A stretch of DNA of 64,000 nucleotides from Firmicutes bacterium UBA911 (GCA_002294005.1 DBEH01000005.1:4650-68649); one strand, 5' to 3'; counted from the stretch's first letter, positions 1 to 9,511 are shown. The notes: generated by a model not told the origin, from the sequence alone. Numbers and translations: made by a program.

Positions 1-93
1 CCAAGCCTGACCAAAGAAGTCTTCTCCGCGATGCCGGTTAGCTCCTTAGCCCTCTTAAGCAATTCGTCGTCAATATGCAAGGTTGTTCCTCAC
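1..93 (-). pseudogene. VapB-like antitoxin N-terminus, window-truncated, probably frameshifted
   Basis: Reading leftwards from about position 86, one frame gives TTLHIDDELLKRAKEL followed by TGIAEKTSLVRL, which matches the ribbon-helix-helix N-terminus of VapB-family antitoxins. No ATG or GTG precedes it in this frame: a TGA lies at 90-92, and the obvious GTG at 91-93 is one base out of frame. Deleting one A from the AGGAAC stretch would restore a start reading MRTTLHIDD. The rest of the gene lies beyond the window edge, so a toxin partner cannot be checked. It may start at the TTG at 78-80, or it may be a decayed copy. Confidence 0.45.
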
Positions 94-403
94 GCTAGAG
101 ATTTTGGAGTCCCGGATGACGTGGCCGCCCGTACGCGGCAGAACGAAGTCGGGCTCCCCGACCTGGGAATCCGCAGGCCTCGACCAGATATGCTGTGCTA
201 TACACCCAGTACTGTCCTCACAGGAAGTTCCTCAAGTGCGTTGCAATGCGGTCGGCCAGGCGCCCCTGGGTCATGCCAATGTAGTGTGGGAAATGGTCAT
301 CCCCGGAAGGCCAGGCGAGAATGTACACCCCGTTGCTAAGCGAATACGGCTGTTCGGAGAACAGGAACGTCTCAGAGCCAAGGGAAACCGGCAGGCTGGG
401 CAT
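70..403 (-). pseudogene. GIY-YIG nuclease-like remnant
   Basis: The open frame 403-218 starts MPSLPVSLGSE and contains GVYILAW, then HYIGMTQGRLADRI and HLRNF. These match the GIY...YIG core and following helix of small GIY-YIG domain proteins. An in-frame TGA at 218-220 ends it at 61 residues, shorter than the usual domain. Past the stop, a shifted frame reads VGEPDFVLPRTGG before another stop at 70-72, so the gene has probably been broken by a frameshift. It sits just downstream of the HicB-like gene and is separated from it by no spacer. The similarity is judged by motif only. Confidence 0.4.
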
Positions 404-735
404 TAGGTAGCCACCTCAACTTCCACCATTTCCTCGGTAAGGGGCCAGCCCATCTCTTTCCGGACGGCGATACATCCGACGATGGCCTCTTTGATGTTGG
501 CAATGGCTTCTTCCCGGGTTCTCCCCTGAGTTATGCAACCGGGGAGTACCGGGCACTTGGCGACAATCCAACCGTCTTCGCCTTTTACTAGGGTTACAGG
601 TAAACGCATAAAGTTTTTGCCCCCTTTGCGCTCATTGGACGGTACCGGCGACATCAGCCAGCCTGGAAGCACCGGAACGGTCACTATGCAGCCGCAGTCT
701 TCGGGGTCGGGGATCAAAACAACGCTATATCTCAC
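403..735 (-). CDS. HicB-type antitoxin fused to an upstream HicB N-terminal remnant
   Basis: A strong AGGAGG precedes a GTG at 735, giving a 110-residue product. Its first part, MRYSVVLIPDPEDCG to VPVLPGW, is the N-terminus of one HicB, broken off where the Gly-Cys-rich turn should follow. After a linker, a second complete HicB-like domain begins at a Met at 609 (MRLPVTLVKGEDGWIVAKC) and continues through PGCITQGRTREEAIANI. This inner Met has its own AGGGGG, and the same leader occurs before the HicB at 1234, so translation may start at either site. HicB proteins neutralise the HicA mRNA interferase. The gene follows hicA, so a tandem duplication with partial deletion is likely. Confidence 0.6.
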   Translation of the reverse strand: MRYSVVLIPDPEDCGCIVTVPVLPGWLMSPVPSNERKGGKNFMRLPVTLVKGEDGWIVAKCPVLPGCITQGRTREEAIANIKEAIVGCIAVRKEMGWPLTEEMVEVEVAT

Positions 736-794
736 AATACAATCCTCCTGATACGAATACTGCTCCTTTTGGATTAATTCTCTGCTCCCCTTAA

Positions 795-1022
795 TCAACG
801 AAGCAGGGCGGCGAATTCCTCAACTGTAATCCCGGCCTTGCGGATCAAAGAACGCAACGTCCCGCGCCCCAGTGTGGCGTGATCGGGCACGGAAAGCGAG
901 GCGATATGTCCGCTTTTGGTAAGAACAACATGGCTGCCCGTATGGCGCTTTCGGACCTGCCAGCCGGCCCGTTCGAAGGCCGCGACTGCCTCTTGGCCGG
1001 AGATCACCGGCAGGCGGCCCAT
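795..1022 (-). CDS. hicA: HicA-family mRNA interferase toxin (YcfA-like)
   Basis: The 75-residue protein begins MGRLPVISGQEAVAAFERAG and carries the double-stranded-RNA-binding-like fold signature of HicA. The catalytic His lies in RHTGSHVVLTK near residue 28, followed by the PDHATLGRGTLRSLIRKAG segment typical of the family. Its ATG shares one base with the TGA of the upstream hicB (TGATG), so translation is coupled. The order antitoxin then toxin is the reverse of classical hicAB but is common for this subfamily. A second HicB-like gene follows directly. HicA toxins cleave mRNA and tmRNA when not bound by HicB. The protein looks complete. Confidence 0.8.
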   Translation of the reverse strand: MGRLPVISGQEAVAAFERAGWQVRKRHTGSHVVLTKSGHIASLSVPDHATLGRGTLRSLIRKAGITVEEFAALLR

Positions 1023-1234
1023 CAGATGGCCACCTCAACCTCGATCTGCCGCAAGGGTACAGTCAGCGGGAGCCCCTCTTCTTTGCGCACTTCCAAGCAT
1101 AGGCGGATGGCTTCCTTGATATTGCTGATGGCTTCGTCCTCGGTGCGGCCCTGGGAGACACATCCCGGGATTACCGGACACTCCGCGACGATCCAGCCGT
1201 CCTCATCGTGTGTCAGGGTTACAGGTAAACGCAT
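1022..1234 (-). CDS. hicB: HicB-family antitoxin
   Basis: The 70-residue product starts MRLPVTLTHDEDGWIVAEC and contains PGCVSQGRTEDEAISNIKEAI, the partially degraded RNase-H-like fold of short HicB antitoxins without a separate DNA-binding domain. An AGGGGG lies upstream of the ATG. The gene is translationally coupled to hicA through a TGATG overlap. It is very similar to the second half of the fused HicB gene at 403-735, which argues for a local duplication. It probably binds HicA and may autoregulate the operon. Confidence 0.75.
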   Translation of the reverse strand: MRLPVTLTHDEDGWIVAECPVIPGCVSQGRTEDEAISNIKEAIRLCLEVRKEEGLPLTVPLRQIEVEVAI

Positions 1235-1297
1235 AAGTTTTTGCCCCCTTATTTCTTCCGGCTATACATATGGTTCTATTTTTTCCGCTCCGCTCCT

Positions 1298-1468
1298 CTA
1301 CCACACGTGCCCGTTCGTCGATGTGCCGCAGCAGCCCATCGGTGTCCACGTCGCCGCCCCTGTTGTGAGCGGCCAGAGGATGTATACCGGCTCTCCATGT
1401 TTATGGCAGAACTCAGAAATCTCATTGTACTTATTGCGCAGGTCCGAACTCAACCGAATCAATGGCAT
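1298..1468 (-). pseudogene. Phd/YefM antitoxin N-terminal remnant
   Basis: Starting at a Met at 1468 the frame reads MPLIRLSSDLRNKYNEISE and then FCHKHGEPVYI, the conserved N-terminus of Phd/YefM antitoxins that binds DNA. The expected TKNG segment is missing. After about 30 residues the frame runs into unrelated sequence and ends at 1298. A neighbouring frame continues with GGDVDTDGLLRHIDERARVV, so a deletion or frameshift has joined it to other sequence. It lies upstream of the hicB-hicA pair on the same strand. No RelE/YoeB-like toxin is present. Confidence 0.5.
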
Positions 1469-1544
1469 ACAGAGCACCATCCACCACTCATTAATATACA
1501 CTTGTTATATCAAAATAACGATACCCTTAACAAGTAAACCATGC

Positions 1545-1614
1545 AAAAAGCCGAGCAAGGATAAAAGAAAAGACGGACAGCCTTATGCTTCCGTAACAGC
1601 ATTCCTTGCTCGGC
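1545..1614 (-). terminator. Large hairpin with T-run downstream of the gltB3 operon
   Basis: On the minus strand GCCGAGCAAGGA pairs perfectly with TCCTTGCTCGGC (1603-1614 with 1550-1561), followed at once by TTTTT. The 41-nt loop contains a smaller hairpin, ATGCT/AGCAT. It lies about 120 nt downstream of the gltB3 stop and probably ends the operon. The unusually large loop leaves open a structured RNA. Confidence 0.55.
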
Positions 1615-1731
1615 ACATATAGACACACTTCCGAAGTTGGAGCCCATCGGAACACAGCCAAAACCGTCAAGCAGTGACATTGCCCATCCCTTGAAGAGGA
1701 TAGGCATATGGGGTGACTCAAAATGCTTGCT

Positions 1732-2472
1732 CTAATGGGTGTACAGCCGCCCGTACGGGCGGTGGGACACCGGAATCAGCTTGTGGAATTCGGCGCCGCG
1801 GACTTCGGCGGCTTCCCGCCCGAAATGCCGACAGAACCCGTCCAGGAGCGGGTCCAGGAACCGCCGGTCCGCCTCATCCAGCGGGAAAAGCTTCACTTCT
1901 TTGCCCAGGGTGTGTTCTTCCGGCCGGCCCCGGAGGTAGATCACCCCGCCGTGCATGCCGGTCCCCAGGTAATCCCCGGCCAAAGGTTCGTCTTCGGCCC
2001 GGTCCAACCCCAGGAGCACCAAGCGGCCGCCAGCCATGTATTCCCCGAAAAAGGCGCCCGCCGTGCCCCCAACGACGATCACGGGCACCTGGTTCTGGTA
2101 TTCCTTCATGTGAATGCCCACCCGGTAACCCACGTTCCCGCGGATGAACAGCCCGCCCCCGCGCATCCCGTACCCGAGGACGTCCCCCGCGCTGCCGTGG
2201 ACCACCACCATCCCCGAATTCATGGTGTTGCCCACCCCGTCTTGCGCGTTGCCCCGGACGGTGATCGCCGGACCGTTCATAAACGCAGCCAGGTCGTTTC
2301 CCGGCACCCCGTTGATAACGATGCGCACGCCGGGGACCTCCACCCCGGTGCCGATGTACCGCTGGCCGTTTACGTTTTCCAGCCGGAAGTCGGTTTCCCC
2401 GGCCCTGATGGCCTCCCGGATTCGCTGGTTGAGCTGCCGGTAGTGCACCCCTTGAGCGTCGATCCGCAGCAC
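1732..2472 (-). CDS. gltB3: Glutamate synthase GXGXG domain protein (GltB domain 3)
   Basis: The 246-residue protein is one long series of glycine-rich turns (GVPGNDLAAFMNG, GNAQDGVGNTMNSG, GSAGDVLGYGMRGG, GGTAGAFFGEYMAGG), the right-handed beta-helix that forms the C-terminal structural domain of bacterial GltB. In archaeal-type split glutamate synthases it is a separate polypeptide that docks the amidotransferase and FMN domains. The length is normal for a stand-alone subunit. It is the last gene of the gltB1-gltB2-gltB3 cluster, separated from gltB2 by 178 bp holding a simple repeat. A terminator-like hairpin follows. Confidence 0.88.
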   Translation of the reverse strand: MLRIDAQGVHYRQLNQRIREAIRAGETDFRLENVNGQRYIGTGVEVPGVRIVINGVPGNDLAAFMNGPAITVRGNAQDGVGNTMNSGMVVVHGSAGDVLGYGMRGGGLFIRGNVGYRVGIHMKEYQNQVPVIVVGGTAGAFFGEYMAGGRLVLLGLDRAEDEPLAGDYLGTGMHGGVIYLRGRPEEHTLGKEVKLFPLDEADRRFLDPLLDGFCRHFGREAAEVRGAEFHKLIPVSHRPYGRLYTH

Positions 2473-2561
2473 CGCGGTGCCTCCCTCCCTTCCCAGCCGG
2501 CACGGTGTGTGCCGGAAGTATGTTTCGGATCTTTATATTCGGTCGTCAGCCGTCGGTGAAA

Positions 2562-2650
2562 AAACACTGACTACTCACCGACCACTGACCACCACTACGA
2601 CCACCGGCCACTCACTGACCACCGACCACTAACCACCATTACGACCACCA

Positions 2651-2655
<5 letters not shown>
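2562..2655. repeat. Degenerate short tandem repeat between gltB3 and gltB2
   Basis: On the minus strand the gap is filled with variants of GTGGTCGGTGGTCAGTG, with units of 7 to 9 bases repeated about ten times. It lies within the presumed glt operon, after the gltB2 stop and before the gltB3 ribosome binding region. No gene or clear terminator is visible in the gap. Confidence 0.7.
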
Positions 2656-4245
<1,590 letters not shown>

Positions 4246-4249
<4 letters not shown>

Positions 4250-5337
4250 ACGACCACCCCTTCTTCCAGCCGGGCGACGGCCATTTCTCCGGCCCGGATG
4301 CTCCCTACTTCGTCCAGGTCCCCGGCAATCACCCGGATGGCGCTTTCCTCGCTGCCCATCAGGATGAGGTCCCCCTTTTTGCCGGTCACCATGGGCCGCA
4401 GCTTGATCCGGTCGTTCAGGCCGACCATGGCGCCCTGAAAGGCCACGATTACGCTGAACGGGCCGTTCAGCATCGCCGAGCCGTAAACCCGGCGCAGGGC
4501 GGTGTACAGTTCCCGCTCGCGGTCGTCCATCCGGTCGATGGCCTTCCAAAAAGGCGGCGCCAGGGCCCGGCACACCAGGTCCAGGGGGATGCCGTGGCGC
4601 CGGTGCAAAAGGTCGAACAGGTAGGCGATCACCTCGGTGTCGGTCTGCAGTTCCAGGCAGTAGCCGAACATCTCCAGGTAGCGCTTGTTGACGCCGTAGG
4701 AGGAGATTTCCCCGTTGTGGACCACCGACCAGTCGAGCACCCCCAGCGGGTGGGCCCCGCCCCACCAGCCCGGGGTGTTGGTCGGGAAGCGGCCGTGCGC
4801 CACCCACATGTAGCCTTCGTACTCCTCCAGCCGGTAATAGCGGGCGATATCCTCGGGGTACCCGACGCCCTTGAACACGCCCATGTTCTTGCCGGACGAA
4901 AATACGAACGCACCGGGAACCTCCCGGTTCACCGTCATCACGAAGGCGGTGACGTAGTCGTCGTCCTCCCAGAGCCCGTCCGCCCCGTCTTCCCGCACGG
5001 GCCGAACGAAATACCGCCACAACAAGGGTGCCTCCCCGATCTGCGGCAGCGGCCGCGTCGGGATCAGTTCGGACTGGGCCACGTTGAAATGGCGGCGCAG
5101 GTTTTCCTCGGTGTCCACGCGCGCCTGCGGGGTTTCATACATCAGATGCAGGGCGTAAAGGTCCCGGTACTCCGGATAGATCCCGTAGGCGGCAAACCCG
5201 CCCCCCAAACCGTTGGAACGCTCGTGCATGCAGGCGATAGATCTGGTAATGGCCTCGCCGTTGAAACGGATTCCCTTCGTGCTCATAATCCCGGAGATCG
5301 CGCAACCCGAAGGAATCCGCACCATTCCTTCCCGCAT
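4246..5337 (-). CDS. gltB1: Glutamate synthase glutamine amidotransferase subunit (GltB domain 1)
   Basis: The 363-residue class II (Ntn) glutamine amidotransferase releases ammonia from glutamine for gltB2. The nucleophile is Cys 12 in SGCAISG, preceded by a short leader that must be removed, as in other stand-alone homologs. Other family motifs are AHGRFPTNTPGWWGGAHP, VHNGEISSYG and TDTEVIAYL. The ATG at 5337 was chosen because the family consensus MxRIPSGC starts here; a second ATG lies at 5325. The upstream 184 bp separate it from glnA1, and no promoter is evident there, so cotranscription with glnA1 is plausible. Confidence 0.9.
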
Positions 5338-5521
5338 CTCTTCACCCACTTTCTTTAAGGCGCCGGGTCTGCCGGCGTGCTCGGCCACGGCGCGGCACCG
5401 GTTCCGGCCGGCCGGGCTTATTGTGGCCGCCGCGGCCGAAGTCCGCGGCAACCTTGCGGCATGGCAGAGCGTACAGCTCGCCGCTGCAGGCACCAAAGCG
5501 GCGCCGGCGGCCTCCGTGCTT

Positions 5522-6853
5522 CTAGTAGTTGACCAGGTAGCGGTCCACTTCCCACGGCGAGATCTGAATCCGGTACTCGTTCCACTCCGCCGTCTTGGCC
5601 TCGATGAACTTGGTGTAAATGTGCCCGCCCAGGGCCTCACGCAGCACCGGGTCGGCCTTCATTTCACCGAGCGCTTCCTCCAGGCTGCCCGGCAGGCTGG
5701 TGATGCCCCGCTCCGCCCGGTCCGCGTCGGTGATGTGGTAGATATTGATCGGGAACCGCGGCGGCGGGTCGATCTTTTCCGCGATCCCCTCCAGGCCGGC
5801 CGCCAGGTTCACCGTCAGCGCCAGGTAGGGGTTGCAGGCCGGGTCCGGGTTGCGCAGTTCCACGCGGGTGGACAGGCCCCTCTTCTGCGGTATCCGGATG
5901 AGCGCGCTGCGGTTCCCCTCGGCCCAGGCCACGTACACCGGCGCTTCGTAGCCCGGCACTAGCCGCTTGTAGGAGTTCACCGTCGAGTTGGTGATCGCCG
6001 CCATCGGCCGGGCGTGCTTCAAAAGCCCGCCGATGTAGTGGTAAGCCTCGGCACTCAGGCCGTCAGGACTCGAAGGATCGTGGAACGCGTTTTCCTCGCC
6101 CCGGAACAGGGACTGGTTCATGTGCATCCCGGAACCGTTGATCCCGTAAACCGGCTTGGGCATGAAGGTCGCGTGCAGCCCGTGGCGCTGTGCCAGAGTC
6201 CGGACGACGAACTTGAAGGTTACGATTTTGTCGGCGATGGAAAGCGCGTCCGAGTGCTTGAAGTCGATCTCGTGCTGTCCGGGCGCCACTTCGTGGTGCG
6301 AGGTTTCAATCTCAAAGCCCATCTCCTGCAACGCCATCACCATCTCCCGCCGGGCGTTCTCGCCCTTGTCGACCGGGGACAGGTCGAAGTAGCCGGCCTT
6401 GTCGTGGGTCTCCAGCAGCGGCTTGCCGTCGGCGTCCACGTGGAACAGGAAGAACTCCATCTCCGGCCCGGCGTGCATCGTGTATCCCATCCGCTTGGCC
6501 CGGTCCAACACCCGGCGCAGGCAGTTCCGCGGGCAGCCGGCGAACGGCGTGCCGTCGGGATTGTAGACGTCGCAAATCAGGCGCGCCACCGCGCCGTCTC
6601 TGGGCCGCCAGGGGAAGATCACAAAGGTGTCCGGGTCCGGGCGCAGATACATGTCCGATTCCTCAATCCGGGCAAAACCGTGAATCGAAGACCCGTCAAA
6701 CATCAGTTCACCGTCCAGGGCCTTGTCAAGCTGATCAACCGGGATGGCGATGTTCTTCAGCACACCCATGATGTCGGTGAACTGCAACCGGACGAACTTG
6801 ACCCCGAGCTGCCTGGCCTTCTCCAGAATTTCCTGCTTAGCCGCGGTTTCCAC
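5522..6853 (-). CDS. glnA: Glutamine synthetase, type I-alpha
   Basis: This 443-residue enzyme makes glutamine from glutamate, ammonia and ATP. Key motifs are intact: FDGSSIHGF, GPEMEFFLF, GQHEIDF, NGSGMHM, NSYKRLVPGYEAP, IRIPQKRG and VELRNPDP with the flap/catalytic Glu. The NIYHIT stretch lacks the tyrosine adenylylation site of the I-beta class, so control by adenylylation is unlikely. The GTG at 6853 lies 9 nt after an AAAGGG. The leader 6894-6981 contains two hexaloop hairpins and an overlapping terminator, pointing to ANTAR-dependent antitermination by the regulator encoded just upstream. The gltB genes follow. Confidence 0.93.
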   Translation of the reverse strand: METAAKQEILEKARQLGVKFVRLQFTDIMGVLKNIAIPVDQLDKALDGELMFDGSSIHGFARIEESDMYLRPDPDTFVIFPWRPRDGAVARLICDVYNPDGTPFAGCPRNCLRRVLDRAKRMGYTMHAGPEMEFFLFHVDADGKPLLETHDKAGYFDLSPVDKGENARREMVMALQEMGFEIETSHHEVAPGQHEIDFKHSDALSIADKIVTFKFVVRTLAQRHGLHATFMPKPVYGINGSGMHMNQSLFRGEENAFHDPSSPDGLSAEAYHYIGGLLKHARPMAAITNSTVNSYKRLVPGYEAPVYVAWAEGNRSALIRIPQKRGLSTRVELRNPDPACNPYLALTVNLAAGLEGIAEKIDPPPRFPINIYHITDADRAERGITSLPGSLEEALGEMKADPVLREALGGHIYTKFIEAKTAEWNEYRIQISPWEVDRYLVNY

Positions 6854-6893
6854 TTTAAACCAACCCTTTCTTGAATTTGTTTTTGGCGATAAA

Positions 6894-6981
6894 CAAAAAC
6901 GCCTGGTCAAAGGGGTGGCCTTTTGGCCACCGCCTTTGAAAGGGCGTCATTGCCTTTTTCCGCGGGTACGTCCGTGTACCC
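6894..6981 (-). promoter_or_regulatory. ANTAR-type two-hexaloop leader with terminator before glnA
   Basis: On the minus strand, hairpin P1 is GGGTAC-ACGGAC-GTACCC (6981-6964), a perfect 6-bp stem with a 6-nt loop. After 9 nt, P2 is AGGC-AATGAC-GCCCTT (core 6954-6943). Both loops have A at position 1 and G at position 4, the bases recognised by ANTAR domains. The terminator pairs ACGCC (6947-6943) with GGCGT (6903-6899), encloses a strong TCAAAGG/CCTTTGA plus GGTGGCC/GGCCACC hairpin, and ends in TTTTTG. P2 and the terminator share ACGCC and therefore exclude each other. Confidence 0.85.
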
Positions 6982-7023
6982 TCGCTCTATTCTTTTTGAG
7001 CTCCCTCCAAGGTGTGCCACCCT

Positions 7024-7093
7024 GAAAATAGACTCTGGGATAAGCATTTTCATCCCCGCATAAGCGACGATGAATCGTCGTGAGCGACTACCC
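7024..7093. repeat. Dispersed ~70-bp element, copy 1
   Basis: The plus strand reads GAAAATAGACTCTGGGA, then CATTTTCATCCCCGCA, GCGACGATGAATCGTCG and TGAGCGACTACCCC. Similar copies occur at 51255, 53843 and (partial) 54603. The core GCGACGAT/ATCGTCG forms a small hairpin. It lies between the ANTAR gene stop and the glnA leader. Confidence 0.75.
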
Positions 7094-7131
7094 CGGGCAT
7101 TGCCTCCGGTGAAGCCCCATCGTGTGGAGGC

Positions 7132-7710
7132 TCAGACGTTGTGCGCCAGGATGATCGCCTCGGCCACCGCCCGCATGGAGAGGCGCCGGTTCATGCTCTG
7201 CTTCTGGATCCGCCGGAAAGCCTCGGCCTCCGTGAGCCCGAACTGGGACATAAGGATACCCTTGGCCCGCTCCACCACCTTCCTGGTGTCCAGTTCCTCC
7301 TTCAGTTTCACCAGTTTTTGCTCCAACTCCAGCACCTCGGCGTAGTGGGCCAAGGCCACCTCGACCACGGTAAGCAGGCTGACTTCGTCCACCGGCTTGG
7401 GCAGGAAACCGGCCGCCCGCACCTCCCGGACGCGGGCCATCATCTCCCGGCCGAAAACGCCGGAGATCAGGATGACCGGGGCCAGGCGGTCGTCGTGCAC
7501 GATTCGGGCCAACTCCAGGCCGTTGACCCCCGGCAGCGAGACCTCCGCCAACACCAGGTCGGGTTGCCGGTCACGGATCATCTTCAGGGCCGTGATGCCG
7601 TCCTCGGCTTCGCCGATCACCAGGTACTCCGCCTGGCTGAGCATCCCCTTGATGTTGGTTCGGCCGCGCGTGTCCGGGTCCACCAGGATCACCCGTTCCT
7701 GCAGTGCCAA
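7132..7710 (-). CDS. ANTAR-domain RNA-binding regulator (NasT/AmiR type) with altered receiver
   Basis: The 192-residue protein has an N-terminal response-regulator receiver (about 1-120), a coiled coil (about 120-140) and a C-terminal ANTAR domain (TRKVVERAKGILMSQFGL, then EAEAFRRIQKQSM). ANTAR domains bind paired hexaloop hairpins and prevent transcription termination. The usual phospho-acceptor Asp is Glu 56 (LVLAEVSLPG), while the Lys of LPKPVD (104) is kept, so control by phosphorylation is doubtful and a permanently active or ligand-controlled receiver is likely. It has its own hexaloop leader and a consensus promoter, and lies directly upstream of the glnA leader. Autoregulation and control of glnA are inferred. 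Confidence 0.88.
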   Translation of the reverse strand: MALQERVILVDPDTRGRTNIKGMLSQAEYLVIGEAEDGITALKMIRDRQPDLVLAEVSLPGVNGLELARIVHDDRLAPVILISGVFGREMMARVREVRAAGFLPKPVDEVSLLTVVEVALAHYAEVLELEQKLVKLKEELDTRKVVERAKGILMSQFGLTEAEAFRRIQKQSMNRRLSMRAVAEAIILAHNV

Positions 7711-7741
7711 AACCTTACCCCCCCCAGAGCGAAAACGCCTT

Positions 7742-7819
7742 CAAAAATAAATGCCCCGCCAGACCGGATCACGGTCTGCCAAGGGCATCATCGCCTCCAC
7801 CGGATACTTCGTCGTACCC
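7742..7819 (-). promoter_or_regulatory. ANTAR-type leader and terminator before the ANTAR regulator gene
   Basis: P1 is GGGTAC-GACGAA-GTATCC (7819-7802; one G-U pair), and P2 is AGGC-GATGAT-GCCCTT (core 7795-7784). Both loops have G at position 4, but G instead of A at position 1. The terminator pairs ATGCCC (7788-7783) with GGGGCAT (7757-7751) around CAGACCG/CGGTCTG and ends in TTATTTTTG. P2 and the terminator share the GCC arm. This suggests the regulator controls its own transcript. Confidence 0.78.
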
Positions 7820-7842
7820 AGACTGTTTGGTTGTCTAGCGTT

Positions 7843-7870
7843 ATTATATGACCGTATTTCCGCGTGTCAA
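7843..7870 (-). promoter_or_regulatory. Sigma-A promoter of the ANTAR regulator transcript
   Basis: A consensus TTGACA (7870-7865) is followed after 16 nt by TATAAT (7848-7843). Transcription would start near 7836, about 17 nt before the first hexaloop hairpin. Confidence 0.82.
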
Positions 7871-7902
7871 GTCTCTTTTCTTCGTTTTTCAGTAAGTATA
7901 CA

Positions 7903-9480
7903 TTATCCCAGTATCCGGTCGACTTCCGCGGCGTCGGCGTCCATCAGGTAGGTGATGCCGGTGATCTCGGCCGCTTCCCGGGTGAGCGCCACCAGGTCGT
8001 CGCGGGTGACGTACTCCAAGGCGAACTTGCGCGCGCCGCACATGAACTGGCGCAGGCCTTGAGCCAGCCGGGCGAAGTAGGTGTACACGCCGATCGCCCC
8101 CACGGGCAAACGGTCGTATTCGGGTCCGAGTTGAGCCCGGAGCGCGGTGGCCATGATGAAAACCCGTTCGACCCGGTTCCCGTAGGCCTGGTACTCGGGC
8201 AGCACCCGCCCCTGCCTGATCGACTCGCCCACCGTTTTGCCGACCATGGCCGCGGCGAGCGGGGAGCGGGCCATCCCGACAGCCTTGACGTAGGGCGCGC
8301 TCAGGGCGAAGCCCTTGAACATGTGGTCCTCCAAGGTCAGGCCGCCGGCGATGCAGACGGGCGGAATGTAGGCCCCCTTCGCCGCCAGCCGGTCGCAGTA
8401 CCGGGTCAGGAGCGCCTGCAGGTACAGGGTGGGCATCCCCCACTCGTTCATCATCCGCCACGGGCTCATTCCGGTGCCGCCGCCGGCACCATCGACCGTT
8501 AAAAGGTCCAGCCGGGCGTCGGAGGCGAACTTGACGGCCCGGGCCAGGTCGGCCGGGCGGTAAGCGCCCGTCTTCAGGAAGACGTATTTGGCTCCCGCCC
8601 GGCGGAGTGAGTCCACCCGCTCGGCGAAGGACTCCCACTCCACCATCCCGATCCGGGAGTGGCGCTCGAATTCCCGCAGGGCGCCCTCCTGGTAGGCCTC
8701 CTGGGCCACTTCGTCCTCCGGGTCCGGCAGGACGATGTAACCGCGCTTTTTCAGTTCGAGCGCCCGCTCGATGCTGCCCACCTTCACCTCGCCGCCGATG
8801 TCTTTGGCCCCTTGGCCCCATTTGATTTCCACGATTTCAACGCCGAGCTTCTCGATACAGTATTCCTGCACGCCCAGCCGGGTGTCCTCGACGTTGGCCT
8901 GCACCCCGATGAAGCCCGCACCCCGATACCAGTCCTGAAAAGCGCGCACCCGCCCCTCCATGTTCGGCGAGTACACCACGCGCCCGTTCCTGATCTCCGA
9001 ATTCGGGTCCATGGCGCAAACGTTTTCCCCGATCAGGATCCCGGCCCCGGCCAGGGCCACGCCGGCGGCCAGGTGGTCCCAGTTGTTCGCGGCGACATCG
9101 GTGGAGCCCATGGCCGGAACGACCAGCGGGAAATCCAAATGCAGGTCGCCGCCGGCACCCAGGCTGGTTTTTAGGTCCACGGCCGGAAAGATGGCCTTGT
9201 CCGGGTCCGGTTCAATACCGACCGCGCCCACGGCGGTGCCCATGATGTTCAGGTGCGAGTAGTCCACCGGGTACTTTTTCTGTCCGGCCGAGGTGGTCTT
9301 GCCGAACGGTTTGGGATAGAGCAATTCCTTCCCCCGCACGGCCGAGCGCGCGATTTCGCAGAATCCGGGGCAGCCGTCCAGGCAGGTCACGCACATCCCG
9401 CTCTGGGGGCACTTGCTTTCCCCGGTGCGCAGCCTGGTGGTGGTGGCGGCGGTGGCGTTGGTGCCACTACTAAGATGCAT
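7903..9480 (-). CDS. FMN-binding glutamate synthase family protein
   Basis: The 525-residue protein has the FMN-dependent glutamate synthase barrel (TVDGAGGGTGMSPW, IKWGQGAKDIGGEVK, CIAGGLTLEDHMFKG). It lacks an amidotransferase domain, and the cysteine group of the catalytic 3Fe-4S site seen in gltB2 is absent. Instead it has an N-terminal cysteine cluster (Cys 24, 30, 33, 37, 41). The family is found in methanogens and clostridia near nitrogen genes; its substrate is uncertain. It follows the divergent glnA paralog by 31 bp with a good AGGAGAGG, so it is probably in that operon and under the same ANTAR leader. A glutamate synthase or related amido-transfer role is inferred. Confidence 0.8.
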   Translation of the reverse strand: MHLSSGTNATAATTTRLRTGESKCPQSGMCVTCLDGCPGFCEIARSAVRGKELLYPKPFGKTTSAGQKKYPVDYSHLNIMGTAVGAVGIEPDPDKAIFPAVDLKTSLGAGGDLHLDFPLVVPAMGSTDVAANNWDHLAAGVALAGAGILIGENVCAMDPNSEIRNGRVVYSPNMEGRVRAFQDWYRGAGFIGVQANVEDTRLGVQEYCIEKLGVEIVEIKWGQGAKDIGGEVKVGSIERALELKKRGYIVLPDPEDEVAQEAYQEGALREFERHSRIGMVEWESFAERVDSLRRAGAKYVFLKTGAYRPADLARAVKFASDARLDLLTVDGAGGGTGMSPWRMMNEWGMPTLYLQALLTRYCDRLAAKGAYIPPVCIAGGLTLEDHMFKGFALSAPYVKAVGMARSPLAAAMVGKTVGESIRQGRVLPEYQAYGNRVERVFIMATALRAQLGPEYDRLPVGAIGVYTYFARLAQGLRQFMCGARKFALEYVTRDDLVALTREAAEITGITYLMDADAAEVDRILG

Positions 9481-9511
9481 CTTGGCAGACTCCCCTCTCC
9501 TTATTTTTTAG

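Noticed and set aside
1510..1707. 65-residue frame downstream of gltB3
   Set aside because: It runs through the terminator-like hairpin and resembles no family.
5338..5521. ANTAR-type leader before gltB1
   Set aside because: No hexaloop hairpin or T-run terminator was found in this gap; gltB1 is more likely cotranscribed with glnA.
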